Below, piece after piece: positions 12,401 through 25,294 of a stretch of DNA of 64,000 nt. The stretch's first letter is position 1; each line of letters begins with the position of its first letter. Below the pieces are notes generated by a model. The model ran no database searches. It was given only the letters and a program-made list of their open reading frames with translations, and had not been told where the DNA came from. The stretch comes from Capitella teleta (lineage: Eukaryota > Annelida > Polychaeta > Capitellidae): contig KB292699.1 of assembly GCA_000328365.1 (NCBI GenBank), positions 374,244 through 438,243 of the forward strand. The letters run 5' to 3'. The translations under genes were made by a program, and so were the position numbers.

Positions 12401-15400
12401 ATCAAAAGCCTTTGTTACATCTAGATTCCCGTGATCAAAGTGATGTATACAGTTAGGGAATCACCCCACCCTGCCGTCCATCCATTCGGCCTACCTCTTT
12501 GTTCATTCAAGACCTTTCCTTTGATGCTCAGCTATTCATTGAGTCTCCTTTGATGCTATTAGACAGGTGTAACAATCAACCCATTCAGCTTTAAGACAGC
12601 TGTCAATTTGGCAGTAACTTTCCCAATTGAATACGCCGTGTAATTGTATTTTCAGCAGGTCATTTACTCTTGGTTGATTATTTGCGTCAATTACTGAGGA
12701 CATTAGCACAAAGGGCGGATCAGCGGAGATATTGGTGCCAAAGTATGATGTGCTATACGGTCTTTGGTCGCACTCAGTCGTCTCGGACTAACACTCCGTT
12801 CGATTACTATAGGGTCTGGTGTATGTGTTAGTCTGGTTGTACCTGTATTGCCACTAATTTGGACTAATTGCCTATTTGAGTGAGCGAGATAGTTGAGTTT
12901 CCAAGGGGAGATTTCTGATTGAAGAGGAACAGAAGACATAGGGAGAAAAGGAGTGAGTCACGTGTTTGCAGAAAGGAAAGGAATTGGATTATATAGGTCA
13001 GGTGGGGTCACCTAATACGGGTAAACTATATGTTTTGTTGGGTTTAATTGTTTTAATCGTTATCAGTGAATTTATCAAGATAATTGTCATTTATGCATTA
13101 CTGTATTTAGACAAGGGTTCAATTGGTGGTAACATAAATTACTTGAGGGGGGTTTGCTACTATGGGGGGGGGGCGGGGGTGTCCTGCCGTATTAAACTGA
13201 ATTCCACTAAAGTGCAAAAGAAAAGGGAACCTTTAATAGCGCCGAAGCAATATTGTTTCGACATGATTTGATTAATTTTGTTAGAAGTTAAACCCCTTGT
13301 GCACACAATTCCAAAATTGGCAAGAAAGCGAACGTCGGTCAGACATTCTTCTCCGTTCTCTATCTCACATACTAATGCCACGTGTATAGCATATCGGCGC
13401 AATTCATCGATCGCACTTTTGGGAGAAGTGCAAATAAATTTTGCTGAAACATCCGGATATCAGGATATTCTTAATCCGGGATTGCGGTATTTTAATGGGG
13501 TCCAAATACTTCCTCTCTCCGAGACGGTATCGAAGTGATCGCCGTTGATATATTGGTCACTCTCATTTCTCGACTGACCCGCGTGCAGGTGGCTGCCTTG
13601 AAGCAGCCTTGGACATGAACTCGCCGGATTTGTCAGTCGTGTCGGTTTGCTGTCATTCTGTGGCATCCAGGAAGGGCTTGGTCAACGGTAAACCCGGTTT
13701 ATTCAGCTCAATGACGCATCTGCGGTTGATACACTGCATCCGATTGGGTGCATTGTGGGGCATATGCTTCAACTGCACCGTCCAGCAGGCTTCGGAATAG
13801 AAGTATAGAACCCATCAGGCATATGTCAGCCGCCCCAGAGTGCAGATCTAAAACAAGAATGCATGCTTTCGATTATAACACTTGTATGACATGAGTATGA
13901 CTCCATGTGATAGCCTCAGGTATGAACGACATTATAATATGTGTTGTCTCAAAATGCCTGGTGGAGGTTATGTAATTTATGTTTTCCATCGATCCAAAAT
14001 TCAATATATCTAAGATAATGACATGAATTATGCATATTCTTAGAACACCATTTATAATGATGACGTGAAACATGATTCATCGAATGACAAAAATATATAA
14101 ACATACGACAGATGTTACAGAGAGAAGGTCTAATTAACTGAGCGAGAAACGTAGGTCGAGACACACGCGTCTATGTCATGTCATGTCATCCTGAAAGTGT
14201 GCTGCAATGGGGAGAGGGTACATTTATCATTGTACAACTGGCTTTAGATAAGAAAATACTTCAATAGCCCAGTTTCAATTGATATCCGAGAGAGTTAGTT
14301 GTCAACACACGTTTGTTAAATGGTCAATAAATGTGAGCTATAATTTATGCAATAATAAACATCTAGTTGTATGTTGAGTTATTACACTTTTGGTGAAATG
14401 CTAATCATCCATATACATTACGGCCATTGATCAAATTGAAAGACGTGTATTACCAAATAATTTACATGCACCAGCCGATTGCAATTGACTTATGAAGCAA
14501 CTTGGCGATAAGCGTAGGATGAGACAGTGACGTGTACGCAACGTGGTGGCTGACAATCAGCTAATGAACAGATGAACTCATTCCACCTAGCGAAACCATT
14601 CTTATTGTATACAAGTATTTATCCCCACATTCGGTCATTACATTGTACGGAATAACACTTCAAAGAAGAATTTCATTTCAATTTCATATTCAGATCAAAT
14701 CATTAATTCGTAAGAAAACTTGAACAATGGCGGATGAACGAACGTGTAGTTATGGAACAGTTCATGACGTCGTTATCCGAGGGGCGTGGTCAGCGCTGGA
14801 CTTTTACAATGGAGCGCAATCTCAGAGCATTGCTTGGTGATGGGCATAGCAAGAATTCCAACGCTACAAAACCGTTGTGAGGAAAATCCGACATTCCGAC
14901 ATTCTGGGCACACAGAGCAAGTGTTGCCTACGACATACCCTTGGTGGTTCGAGTTAGCAAGAGCAAGAGGTTATCGTGCAAAGAATTCAGAGAGTAAACG
15001 CTGGGTAACCAACAGCAACGATTATGTAATGGTCATAACATGCACCTTGCATAGTTCATTTTGTGCTTCATTGATTGGTTTCAAACAAGAATCAGGTGAA
15101 TGAAATGCTGTTATCGCATGAGGCATGACATGAATGATCATGATTTAATTCAGCTGAGAGTGCGAAATTGGCAGAGGGTATTCTGCCAGTGAGGGTTGTC
15201 ATTATTGTCACACGAACCGAGTTCGAATTGACCTAAAACTCTTGTCACAATCTGTGCCTCTCTATTATGTCTATATCGGTAAGCTCTTCCGCTGTCATGA
15301 GTGAAGAGAGTGAATCTCACCTTACGAATACCCAACCACACGGCAACGTCCTGCTACGTAATCTTATAAAGACCCACTTAAAGCCACTTAGCAGAAATAG

Positions 15401-16612
15401 GCAATGCAAGAAAGTGGAAAAGACTGTAGGCCTCGAGCCATTGGCCAGTAATTGAATGTGGACACTGATGTTAATAGAGATTGTGGATCTCCTGGGCAAA
15501 TGCTGGTCATGTGGCCAGTCATGACATGCGATCAATTTACGATTGAAAACACCTCGTTGAGGTCTCTTCGAGGGAGGCACTGGGCGGCACCCAAATCTCA
15601 CATCAAAGACTCTAGGTCCTTAGATGTCATTCGGGAATGAAAAGGGGAGAATTGGGTTTCTATGACATTGGGTTGATTTTATGGCGTTGTTCATGAGAGG
15701 CTAAATTGAATATATTACGCAATAGGCCTGCATATACCTCTATTGCAGACTGTGCAATACAATCTTATCAGCATGGTTGTTCAATAGGAAGAGGTGGACT
15801 TGGGGCTATTCGGACTTTCGGAGTGACTTTATTCTAGGAACTGAGGCAGTAAGCACAGTGCTTCCTTGTGTTATCCTACATTATATCATGTGACTTTTGT
15901 GCGCACTTCCATAACAGCTGATCAGTTCGTCACCAAAAAAACGTGAGGCTTGTTTTTTCTCATATTTCCCGGAACAGCTGCTTTCCGTCCTTGGAGGTAA
16001 CGACCGCTTGACTCAAGGACAGAAGTTCGTCGGATAGGCGATCCCATTCCTAAGGGGTGTCCTACCCTCGTCCGCCGAATTCCATATTTGAGCGAAATTA
16101 TGCGCATGGAAGCAACACTAAACGACGCAAGTAAGCGATTACACAGAGTCAACACGTATTCTAGAAAGATGTTTTATTCATGCGAGTGTCAATTGAGTCT
16201 GCATGATGGATGGATGCTGTCCATGGCGCTTACGAGTCACATTAGAAAGCAACTCACAGTGGAGTCATGCTGTGTGGCGCCCTCTCTTAGTTCTGGCATA
16301 CAATTTTGAGATAAGCAGGTTCAGTTGTGAGTTTGTGTCTGAAAAGATGGCAAGTGTGTTGGATATGTGACGCCACAGGTGTGCTATTATCTGAGAGGGT
16401 GTGTGTGCATTTTGATATTTAAATCTCACATTTTAAGGATCTCTGTTAGCACATTATTGCATGCCGCAAGTCACTTTGCTTCTATTAAGAATGAACACTG
16501 CAATAATCTCGTTGTAAGAACCGGCTTCCCACCCAGAGTGCAACAAAAATAACCATGGATTAGCACTTAATAGGAAAACGACGAGGGTGTTTTGGGATTG
16601 AAAATCATTAGC
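9472..16612. other. Gene-poor intergenic region
   Basis: No gene recognised on either strand. G-runs at about 13140-13182. Open frames up to 153 codons (10685-11146) lack any domain signature, splice context or promoter. Nothing else resolvable by eye. Confidence 0.4.
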
Positions 16613-16639
16613 AAAAAAAAAAAAAAAAAAAAAAAAAAA
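16613..16639 (+). repeat. (A)27 tract
   Basis: Uninterrupted run of 27 A. It might be the tail of a short retroelement, but no body is recognised upstream. Confidence 0.95.
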
Positions 16640-16913
16640 CCCATTTTAATTGGCAGTTGACTGTATAAATGATAATCAACAGGACACCTTTTTTCTGGGT
16701 ATAATTGAACTCTTGAACTCTGATACTGTAGGGTAATCGTTTCATCCAGTAAAACAGAAAGCCTTTTCACAGAATTTGCAGTGTCTGTTGCGGAATAAAT
16801 TGCATGAGTTATCACGTAGTGCACTACTTCTATTATACCTATATAAAGTATGGTTGGGTGTTGACTTATGTCTCGAAAGAGTCAGTGGCAAATCCGATGA
16901 TCCCGACACGCTC

Positions 16914-17095
16914 TGATGGTAAAGAGTTAAATGGCTCCATTCAACCCATCCGGGTGAATCGGGCGCCAGAACAGAAGGCCCGAGACCGGGGTTTCCCCCT
17001 ATACTCTTATCGATAAATCCCAAGGGTTCTTTATTCTGCATACCACCATAGACAGTAGTACACAGCGCCCGACCTTGTCATGCAGTCGGGCAGCA
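16914..17095 (-). mobile_element. SINE fragment, copy 2 (minus strand)
   Basis: Reverse-complement match to the 3' two-thirds of the SINE at 45994-46337: GGGCGCCAGAACAGAAGG, GGGGTTTCCCCCTA, CTCTTATCGATAAATCCC, the CATACCACCATAGACAGTA block and CGGGCAGCACT. The tRNA-like head is missing. Confidence 0.85.
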
Positions 17096-20000
17096 CTCAC
17101 ATTCTATTATAGCTGTAGGCCTAAATGTTGCCATCTAAGATAGCTTACCCTCAGCGTACCCGCATTAGTCACGTGATCACTAGTGCCAACGCTTCCCTCT
17201 CTTCCGGGGAAAATGACAGCTTTGTGAGATGATTAAAAAAATGCACAACTCGATTTCTTCCTGTAATGTTTGTCTGCTGATCATTCAGTCATAACTCTGA
17301 CTACGTCCACGTGACGTCGCCAGAGGGCATCATTGTCTGAGATCCTCTTTGATTGGGCGGAACATAAAAAGTGTCACTTACAACAACAGACTGCTATAAA
17401 TTGGACATCACAATGTACTCGCGATTGCACGATTCAACATTACTACTGAATATGTGATCAGGCCATGAGAGCATCTTTAACATAATTATGAGAGTAGAAT
17501 GTCTGGATCATGTGTCTTAAATCCGAGCTTCAGTATTCCATATAACCATATGATGCGTTCCTAATTTAGGTATGAAGCCTGAGGTGGAGGCACTGTGTTT
17601 ACGGACTTACGCTTCGTCTTGAAGTATAGCCACGTAAATATTATTGCCACAAGGTAGTTGCATTGTAAGCTTCTGAGAGTTTTTGAATGTACTACAGCAA
17701 GAAAGAATGTTCAGACTGCTTCTGGACACCCTCTGCTTTCCATTGCTCTCTGACACATGTTTATGATTGGCACAGCAGCGCCCCCACCGTTCACAAAACA
17801 TACATTTTATCCCTGCCTTGGAGCGAACAGCGTCAATATAGCCCCGGTTCTATGGCTCATGCAGTCGTAACAATTTGCGTTTGGTGTCACTTTTATGCCA
17901 CGTCCTTGTTGCTTATTGCAGTGAAATAAATTCCGAACCCGAGAACAACAATGTGAGCTCAAGTATTGCGAGGCCTTTGTCGTCCATGGCAACCAATTCA
18001 CCCCCAAAAGTGTCAATTCTCGATCACAAGCTACAGGATGGGATACTCTTTCCCAGAACCACACAACCAGCTACCCTTTCTCCTATTAACCCCGCCCATC
18101 TCACCCCGCTCCACAGGAAACAGGTACTCAAAACTAAACTGCATTACGCCAGCATAAAGGTCCTTGCAGTATGATCTACGCACCAACTAAGGCTGCAGGA
18201 TCCTCGCTTATTTCCAATTGAAGCCAGCTACAGTGATCTGGTCGGGGATTACGCCTGCAATGAGAGAGGCGGGCTATTGGGGTACCACAGACCAATACAT
18301 CACTGATACAGCTACAATTCCCCGATCCGTGGGATTGATGATGAATACCTATAGATGTAGCACAATGCAATGATATAGTTAATGGATTCATCTTACAATG
18401 GACATGCATTATGCAATGAGTGTTAATGGATTTTTATCTCGCAGTGGGCATGCATTATATATTGTATGCACGATGATAGGCGAAGCATGAATTATTTCTC
18501 TTTGCCATCAATTACAATGTAAAAACAGGCCACCAACTGCTTTATAGTGTTATCCATTATTCACTTTGGATGTTTGTGCAAAATATACCATTAACTGGTA
18601 CTTCCACAGAATATCATGCATGTACGAGGTTCTTTGAGTACATCTCCAATCAGCACGTTTCTTTTTTTGTTATAAAGCGATTGTTAAAATTGACGTCAGA
18701 TAAGGTATAAGATATCAAAGAAGATGTTATTCGAAGATATTCACCACAAACCAGCATAATAATTCATTAGAAATAGCACAATACACTGACGTTTTTTTTT
18801 AATACTAGGAACTAATCGAATCCAATTGCAAAACCTTTAATGATGAGCGAGTGTGCATTTTAGCATAACATAGTTTCTTTAATGTTGCATAATAATAAAG
18901 CTGATTAGTGTTTCAGGTTTAGGGACAACTGAGATTGTAGTGGGGGAATGGAGGGGTGTTTCAGAGTAAAGGCCCATTACGGCCGCCAGTAAAGCAAGAA
19001 GAAGGCCAAGGAAATCGATCAAGTCGCTTGCATTCATCATCGTTAGGGGCCAAAACTCGACAGCAGAAGAGGCAACTGCTGCATGTCTTCATCATTTTGG
19101 GGAAGAAAATGTCAAAGTAAGCTTGAGTGAGACGCACTGTGTTATTGCAGGGGCTCAGGGAGGAACCAGGTGCGTATTAGACCAATCCTAATCACGGCTT
19201 AAGGTGCTGGAATGAGCCTCAATATAGCGCTGAGTAGTGTGAGGTGTCTGGAGTCAGATAAAAGGCTCAATGGTTGGATTGGGTCATATATATATTTTTA
19301 TACGGGAATTGTTTCGGGATGGGTCGGTGATAATTTATACTGTAGCTAGTTATCGTTGTCATGCATGATGTCACACAACTGGATGGAAAGACGAGGTGAA
19401 GAAGGAGGAATAATATGCTTAAAAAGGGCAGCATGACGTCATATATCGGGGGCGGAATTTGATCACGTGAAGTACTACACCAAGCATAGCGGTTTCTCTT
19501 TTTCTGTCACGCAAATGCTGACATCTCTTTAGAGAGCACACGAATGCAAGGGCCCAACATCATGACACATTATGGGGAAGCAAAAACTATGTCTATAGCT
19601 ATAGAATCCACAAACATACGATTTATTTCATCAGATATGCAAGATTTATAGACGCAGGGACCTGGAGGCCAATATGCCGCAGATTCGCCTGATGAGGGGG
19701 TGAGGGAGGGGGGGGGGGGTGTGGGTTGTTTAGCATTCCTGGCACGCAATGCTCTTATTATTGCCTGTGTGCAAGGCAAAATCGCCCACTTCAACTGCAA
19801 ATGACATTTTCTGCAGACTGCGATTAGGCTGCATGCATAAAGAATATTTTCCTTAAGAAAATATTAATTCATTTGGTAATGTATTCACTTCACGAACTTA
19901 ATCATTTAAGTGGGCGGCATTGGAATTTAGTAGATAATACGCATCTGGAACAGATATATAATTGTACATACAGAATTATTGACAATGTTATCTAAGCCAG

Positions 20001-22068
20001 GGATTGGACCTAGAGTTATTCAGGGTTGAAGGTCGATTGCAAATCCAAAAATAATATTTTACTTTCAAATGTTTAACAGCTGTTATGAAATAAACGTGTT
20101 TTCAATTATATCCACACAAGAAGTGTCGTATTTTAGAATATTATTAACGTATCATGTTGAACTATATTAAAACATTATTATACAGTATTATCAGTGTAAG
20201 TATGTACACCAATTAAAGCTATTTCTAAGCACGGTTGTATCATGTTATTTCATGAGATATTCCATACAAAGATACGAAATTCGAAGCTAGCAGCTAGTAG
20301 CAGGTCGAGGCGGGTAATTGTGTTTATCTTTCAGCTCAGAATACCGAGGACAAAGTTAGTAGGGGAAGAATTGTACAAAAGGAAGGGCTTCCATGACAGC
20401 TAATGCAATCCGCGTTGAGCTGGGAAATCCAGAAATCCGAAGGACTTTCTTTCACTAGAAGCGAAGCATCGTTTTCACCATTGCTTCGGTGTCTGGGGAC
20501 CCCCTTCTTAAATTGCTAAGCGTTGCTAGATAAGCGCAAACGGCAGTTAAGGAGGGACCAATCATTGCTAATGGAAAGTCCTTCAGAGGGCGATAAGAAA
20601 GGTAATGAGTTTCCCAGGAGCTGGTTTATTGTGCTGTAGGGTTATTGCAACTTAACATTGATAAGGCAGCCTATTATCGCCCACTGCATTCTTTCATCTG
20701 TGATTGCGTTACATATAGCATTGAGTTCAAGCAGATGACCTCAACCAGAGATAAAACAATTGGTCAATAATAAGAAAGATGATGTAATGGACACCGAGAA
20801 CCAATTCCCCACAAACAAAGGGGTCCCCACATCAGAGAGTGAACCTAATGCATATACCGAGGGCGGCACGGACGAACAAAGGGATGGGATAGTTGCTATA
20901 GCCCCCGATTGCGGCCCGTGAGGATTGCCTACGCCCTATGTTGGTGGCATTGGCTTCATCGTTGGGTTCCATCTCGCCTCCAATATTGTTAGAGCTTGTA
21001 TCTGCCCTGCGGACGAAGCGAGAATGAAATCAACAGCATCGTGTTATCAGCCTAATTCAATTTATGCTTTGGAGATGACCCTGGTAAGGTGCTGGCCAAG
21101 ACGACGCTCTGCTAGCTGCTTACCATACTTGCTCCGTGAGGTTCCTGCTTTTCTGTACATATCATGCAATTATGTATATTTCGTCCGTGCGGGTGAAATT
21201 CTCACTGATGTAATCGACGCCGATTCGCCGTAATGCTCTAGTTATGAGGAGCCGGTGTTAACATCACGCTTTCTGTTGGTGTAACTTCCTGCGGTGATTA
21301 ACATGTCGTCGTATGATATTACTTGATGCGATTAAGATGAAGGCCAACTCCTATTATATGTGCTATCAGATGATCGAATCGTGGCTCCTCACAAGTGGTC
21401 ATTTCGTCCATAATAGGTAATAGAGAGCAAGACTATCTGCTCACTATGGTAACGGATCGTCAGTTCAAGTGGATTGAAATATTTTGCAGATTTCGCAAAT
21501 TCGGGGCGCTATGTCTTTGTCTAAATAGAGAAGTTGATAATTAGGTCACAGTGTTGAAGCACCATTAGCAGAACTATTGCATAACTCTTGTATTGCACAA
21601 TAGCGATTGGCGGCCATTTTTTTTCCCCGCTCGCTTCTGAAATGACGTCCGTTTTGTTTTGATACGCTCTCATAATACAAAATTTCCCTCGCGATACAAT
21701 CCCAATTAATGTTTTGGTTTATAAATCGTCGTTTGCAAATGTTTTTGAGGTTAATCGAACGATACAATTATTCGCAGTTTTACTCCCAGAATTACACGGC
21801 GTTCTTGGCTTAATTGTCGCAACAACAAATCTCCCAGAATGCAAGGGCTCAGCTAACAATCCCATAGTGCACCGTGCAGCGCATGCGCAGTGGGTTTCCA
21901 TTATATAGTTTATACTCCACATATATATGTATAATATGACTAAATGCAACGCAATGCATTTTCCCCCCTTTTTATGATTCAATAAAATTTTCAGTAGACC
22001 TAATTTAGCGTTATAGTTTCACAATTTCTACGATTAATTCTTCATAATAAAAAAAAAAAAAAAAATAT
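17096..22068. other. Gene-poor intergenic region
   Basis: No recognised gene. T-run at about 18790, G-run at about 19702-19720 and (A)17 at about 22050-22066. Only short random-looking open frames. Confidence 0.4.
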
Positions 22069-22302
22069 TTATGCTACCATAGGACCTCGCCTCTGCATTC
22101 TCTGCTCGATGAGTGTCTCCACCATACGTAATTGTAACTCCTGGTACATCTGGAAATAGCGCTCTATTTTATGGTACTTGTGGGGACCGTGTGGTTCGTA
22201 TCTAATTGTCATGCACATGTTTTTTACACGGTCAAATATATGGCTGGTCGGGCGTATAAATCGCCCTGTGTCTGAGCCGGACGTTCTCTGATCGCTTTGC
22301 AT
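22069..22302 (-). CDS. Unrecognised 77-aa open frame, possible small gene or terminal exon
   Basis: The translation is not low-complexity and looks protein-like: SHIFDRVKNMCMTIRYEP, then a probable amphipathic helix KIERYFQMYQELQLRMVE and a basic end EQRMQRRGPMVA. The frame stays open upstream of the Met for about 20 codons before a TGA. No convincing splice acceptor, promoter or poly-A signal is tied to it, and no family is recognised. A chance open frame cannot be excluded. Confidence 0.22.
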   Translation of the reverse strand: MQSDQRTSGSDTGRFIRPTSHIFDRVKNMCMTIRYEPHGPHKYHKIERYFQMYQELQLRMVETLIEQRMQRRGPMVA

Positions 22303-22795
22303 TGGCTCGAATGACGAAATGTTCTCACGATCAACCGCACTCTTTTTCTTTTCTCGTAGCAGTCAGTGTTCAACCTGTTTCATTCATACAGAGTGCTAAA
22401 CTTTATTATTATTCACATTTTCATCGATACCGGAAATCAGCCAAACATTTCTCGATTATAGTCACGGGAATTCTGAAAACGTTCTCATGACCATGAGTTA
22501 TTTCAAATGTTTATTCAATGGCGTGATATATGCTGTTGCTATGGACACCAACAGGACTTCATTCCGGAGAGTTATATCATGATTTTGTTCAATTGTGAAA
22601 CACAATGTGTTGGTCTTGGAATACTTTGGACTTTGAATTTCTAGTGCTATCCGACATCGGAATCGTCAATCATGGATTACTCACAAAGAAGAAATAGCTA
22701 TTTTAGATGGCGCACTTGAATATCATTTCGATCGTCTTCTCATTAATTAACTTATAATTTTTCGTGGCCTAATCCGGTTAAGTCACTCGGAAGTC

Positions 22796-22853
22796 GATGG
22801 TTATATGATCGGATAGATTATGTCTATACAATCTATCCGCGAGCATAACCATC
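22796..22853. repeat. Two-part hairpin
   Basis: Outer arms GATGGTTAT / ATAACCATC (9 bp), a 5x5 internal loop, inner arms CGGATAGATT / AATCTATCCG (10 bp) and a 10-nt loop. All 19 pairs are perfect. Too small and interrupted for a standard pre-miRNA call. Confidence 0.7.
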
Positions 22854-24021
22854 TCGTTCCCGAGACATATCCCTTTATCATGTACTTACAATAATACTCA
22901 GAAGGGAAAAAAATAATAAATTTAGAACATACCTAATTACAACGTACGATTGTGGCCTACGAACATCATTACATACTCATATTAAAATACAATAATCAAA
23001 CTCTTCGATTTGTTTTCATTATTATGAAATCTTACACCTAAAAATTCCGATCAAGCAAACTTTCTAGAACGTAAAGTCGATGCCTTATTTATTTTGCAAA
23101 GGCACCGACCCCAAAGCACTGTCAGTAGACCAACAATTCACCCGTGACATATAATGTGTTTGAAATATTCATATATCCACACTTAATGGAGATAACAATA
23201 TATCTAATGCTATCTCACCATTACAAGCTAACCTGAAGATGAAACACGACAACATTGACGCAGGTACACCTAATCTCAGGTAAACTCAATCACCGTGTGT
23301 ATATAAGGTGTTACTTGTCTCCTCACGTAGCTCCCTGGAAGACATGGGGCTCTTTTTTGGCACCTTTCCCAAGGCCTCATGCACATACTCTAGAAAATAA
23401 ATCCACTTTAAAATGCACAGTAAGGCAACACAGGGAGGCGCAGGGAGACCACAGCCCTGGGCCATCGGCTTATTGCATTAACATCAATAATTGAGCATAC
23501 CAGACATCAATGATGCAAGATAATGAGTTTACGAGATTTGCACTCAGAGCGGCGTAAAGCATCCAAAAAGCCATTAAAAACAGCTAAAGATGATCTTTCT
23601 GCGTGTGTGGAGAAGCCACCAGGATGCGCTTCTGAAAATCCTCGCATTTGCCATGCAGAGTAAGCGGTGCGTGCTTTAATTCATCTTCGTGTAATGCATC
23701 TTGGAAGGCCCACATCCGCCGATGCGCATCAGACCGTTGCTATGGTATGGAAATTCGACACGCAGCGATGCATTTTGGGCACTGAAGCGGTTGGCTCATC
23801 ATGCTATATGGTTTAACATGAGTTTGTATGTGTACCCAATGGTGTATCTCAGGTGTCTTAAATTATTTGTGTGATTCTGCAAATAAATGATAATGGTATG
23901 TACGTTTAAAATATACATACACAGGGATTGTTGTCCCTGCATTATTGATAAGACACATAACTTACAGCCATATAGCTTCATAATTATCACTAGGACAATT
24001 AACTTGAACATGTGTTACCAG

Positions 24022-24057
<36 letters not shown>
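24022..24057 (+). repeat. (A)36 tract
   Basis: Uninterrupted A-run. No retroelement body recognised upstream. Confidence 0.95.
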
Positions 24058-24061
<4 letters not shown>

Positions 24062-25092
24062 TGAGTTTCAGACTATTGGTTTAAGTCAAACAAAGCAATG
24101 ACGAGTTAAGCCTTCCGAGACTATATATCAAAGATATGATGTTTACATGGGCTTGATCACTTTCATTAGTGTCTATTCCGTCTTTATTAATGGACTCAAA
24201 GTATGCTTTCCGAACGATGCATTAGTTATTATATTGTTTTGATATAAAATTTTCAAATAAATAAATACACGTATGTATTTGTTCTTTCTGTTTATTGGTT
24301 TTATGAGCTGACTTCCTCATTTTAATGCTTTTGTTGACATTCTGAAACCTCGGTCTAAAATCCACATCACATCCTTCGTCAACCTTTTGTCCACTATCTT
24401 TGTGATTAAGGCAGATGACGCAAGGTCAAAGTTCACTGACTGATAAGAGGCGAATTGAAGTTAAGGCCACACGCAGTCGCTTCCTGCTAACCAGTTCATA
24501 CATGCACACTGACATAAAATCACTATGCATTCGAGATACACATTGTATGCCTGTTGCACTATAATTATTACGTGAATGAACGGCATTGAATGCTGGTAGC
24601 CACAACAATGTTCAATGCATGGTCAAACACGGACCAAATATCACTGACCACTCATTCATAGCACAACCAATCACCTGGTCACTGCTACCTGTCTCAAAAC
24701 ACATACACAATCTACCATGCATGCACCCTACCCATTTATCAAGTTAAGAGGGTCATTGACTTTTTATAAAGTGCGCTTATATGGGTTGTTTTGGCGGTTC
24801 AGGGTGTGCACACACGTGATTGTGCTATAACCGCCAGCGATTACCATTCAGATGTCACCTGCATATAGTTGTTAGTCATGGGTGAACTGATTGATCTGTA
24901 TATGTGATCGAGGAATGGCGCACCTGAGAGAAGAATGTGGTCGCAGCTACCACGGTTTGTTAAAAGCAGCGTTGCACAATCAATAGGAGAAACAGGGAGG
25001 AGGCGGTGGAGAAGGAGGAGGAGGAGGGGAAAGCGGAGGTAGAGTCTCGCAGACACAATGCGCGGCAAATAGAGCGGAGACGGTTGCTGGAT

Positions 25093-25100
25093 TATAAAAG
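25093..25100 (+). promoter_or_regulatory. TATA box of the GT92 gene
   Basis: TATAAAAG in a G/A-rich promoter, preceded by a GGAGGAGGAGG-type purine tract (about 24990-25045). CACTCAACG at about 25124-25132 is a plausible initiator at the right distance, giving a leader of about 160 nt to the ATG at 25291. Confidence 0.7.
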
Positions 25101-25282
25101 CAGCGAGCGAGACAGCGGCAGCACACTCAACGACAAACGGCGTTCAGTCATTACAAGCAGACGCGTGGAGAGGAGTAGAGGACAGACAAGCGAATTGCCA
25201 GCTGATTCGGTTTGGCGGTAAACGGATCGATATACCGGACTGCAAGCCTCAAGTATCATTGCACGTTGGAGCTGCACTCAAT

Positions 25283-25294
25283 ATGCTGGTATGA
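25283..25294 (+). promoter_or_regulatory. Minimal upstream ORF overlapping the GT92 start
   Basis: ATG CTG GTA TGA encodes Met-Leu-Val, and its stop overlaps the main start as ATGA (main ATG at 25291). This is the geometry of termination-reinitiation and would be expected to lower or regulate translation of the main frame. Confidence 0.65.

Larger units (their letters stand above)
22303..24990. other. Intergenic region upstream of the GT92 gene
   Basis: Holds a 58-bp hairpin (22796-22853) and an (A)36 tract (24022-24057). No gene recognised. A GA-rich purine tract begins at about 24990, just before the GT92 promoter. Confidence 0.45.
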
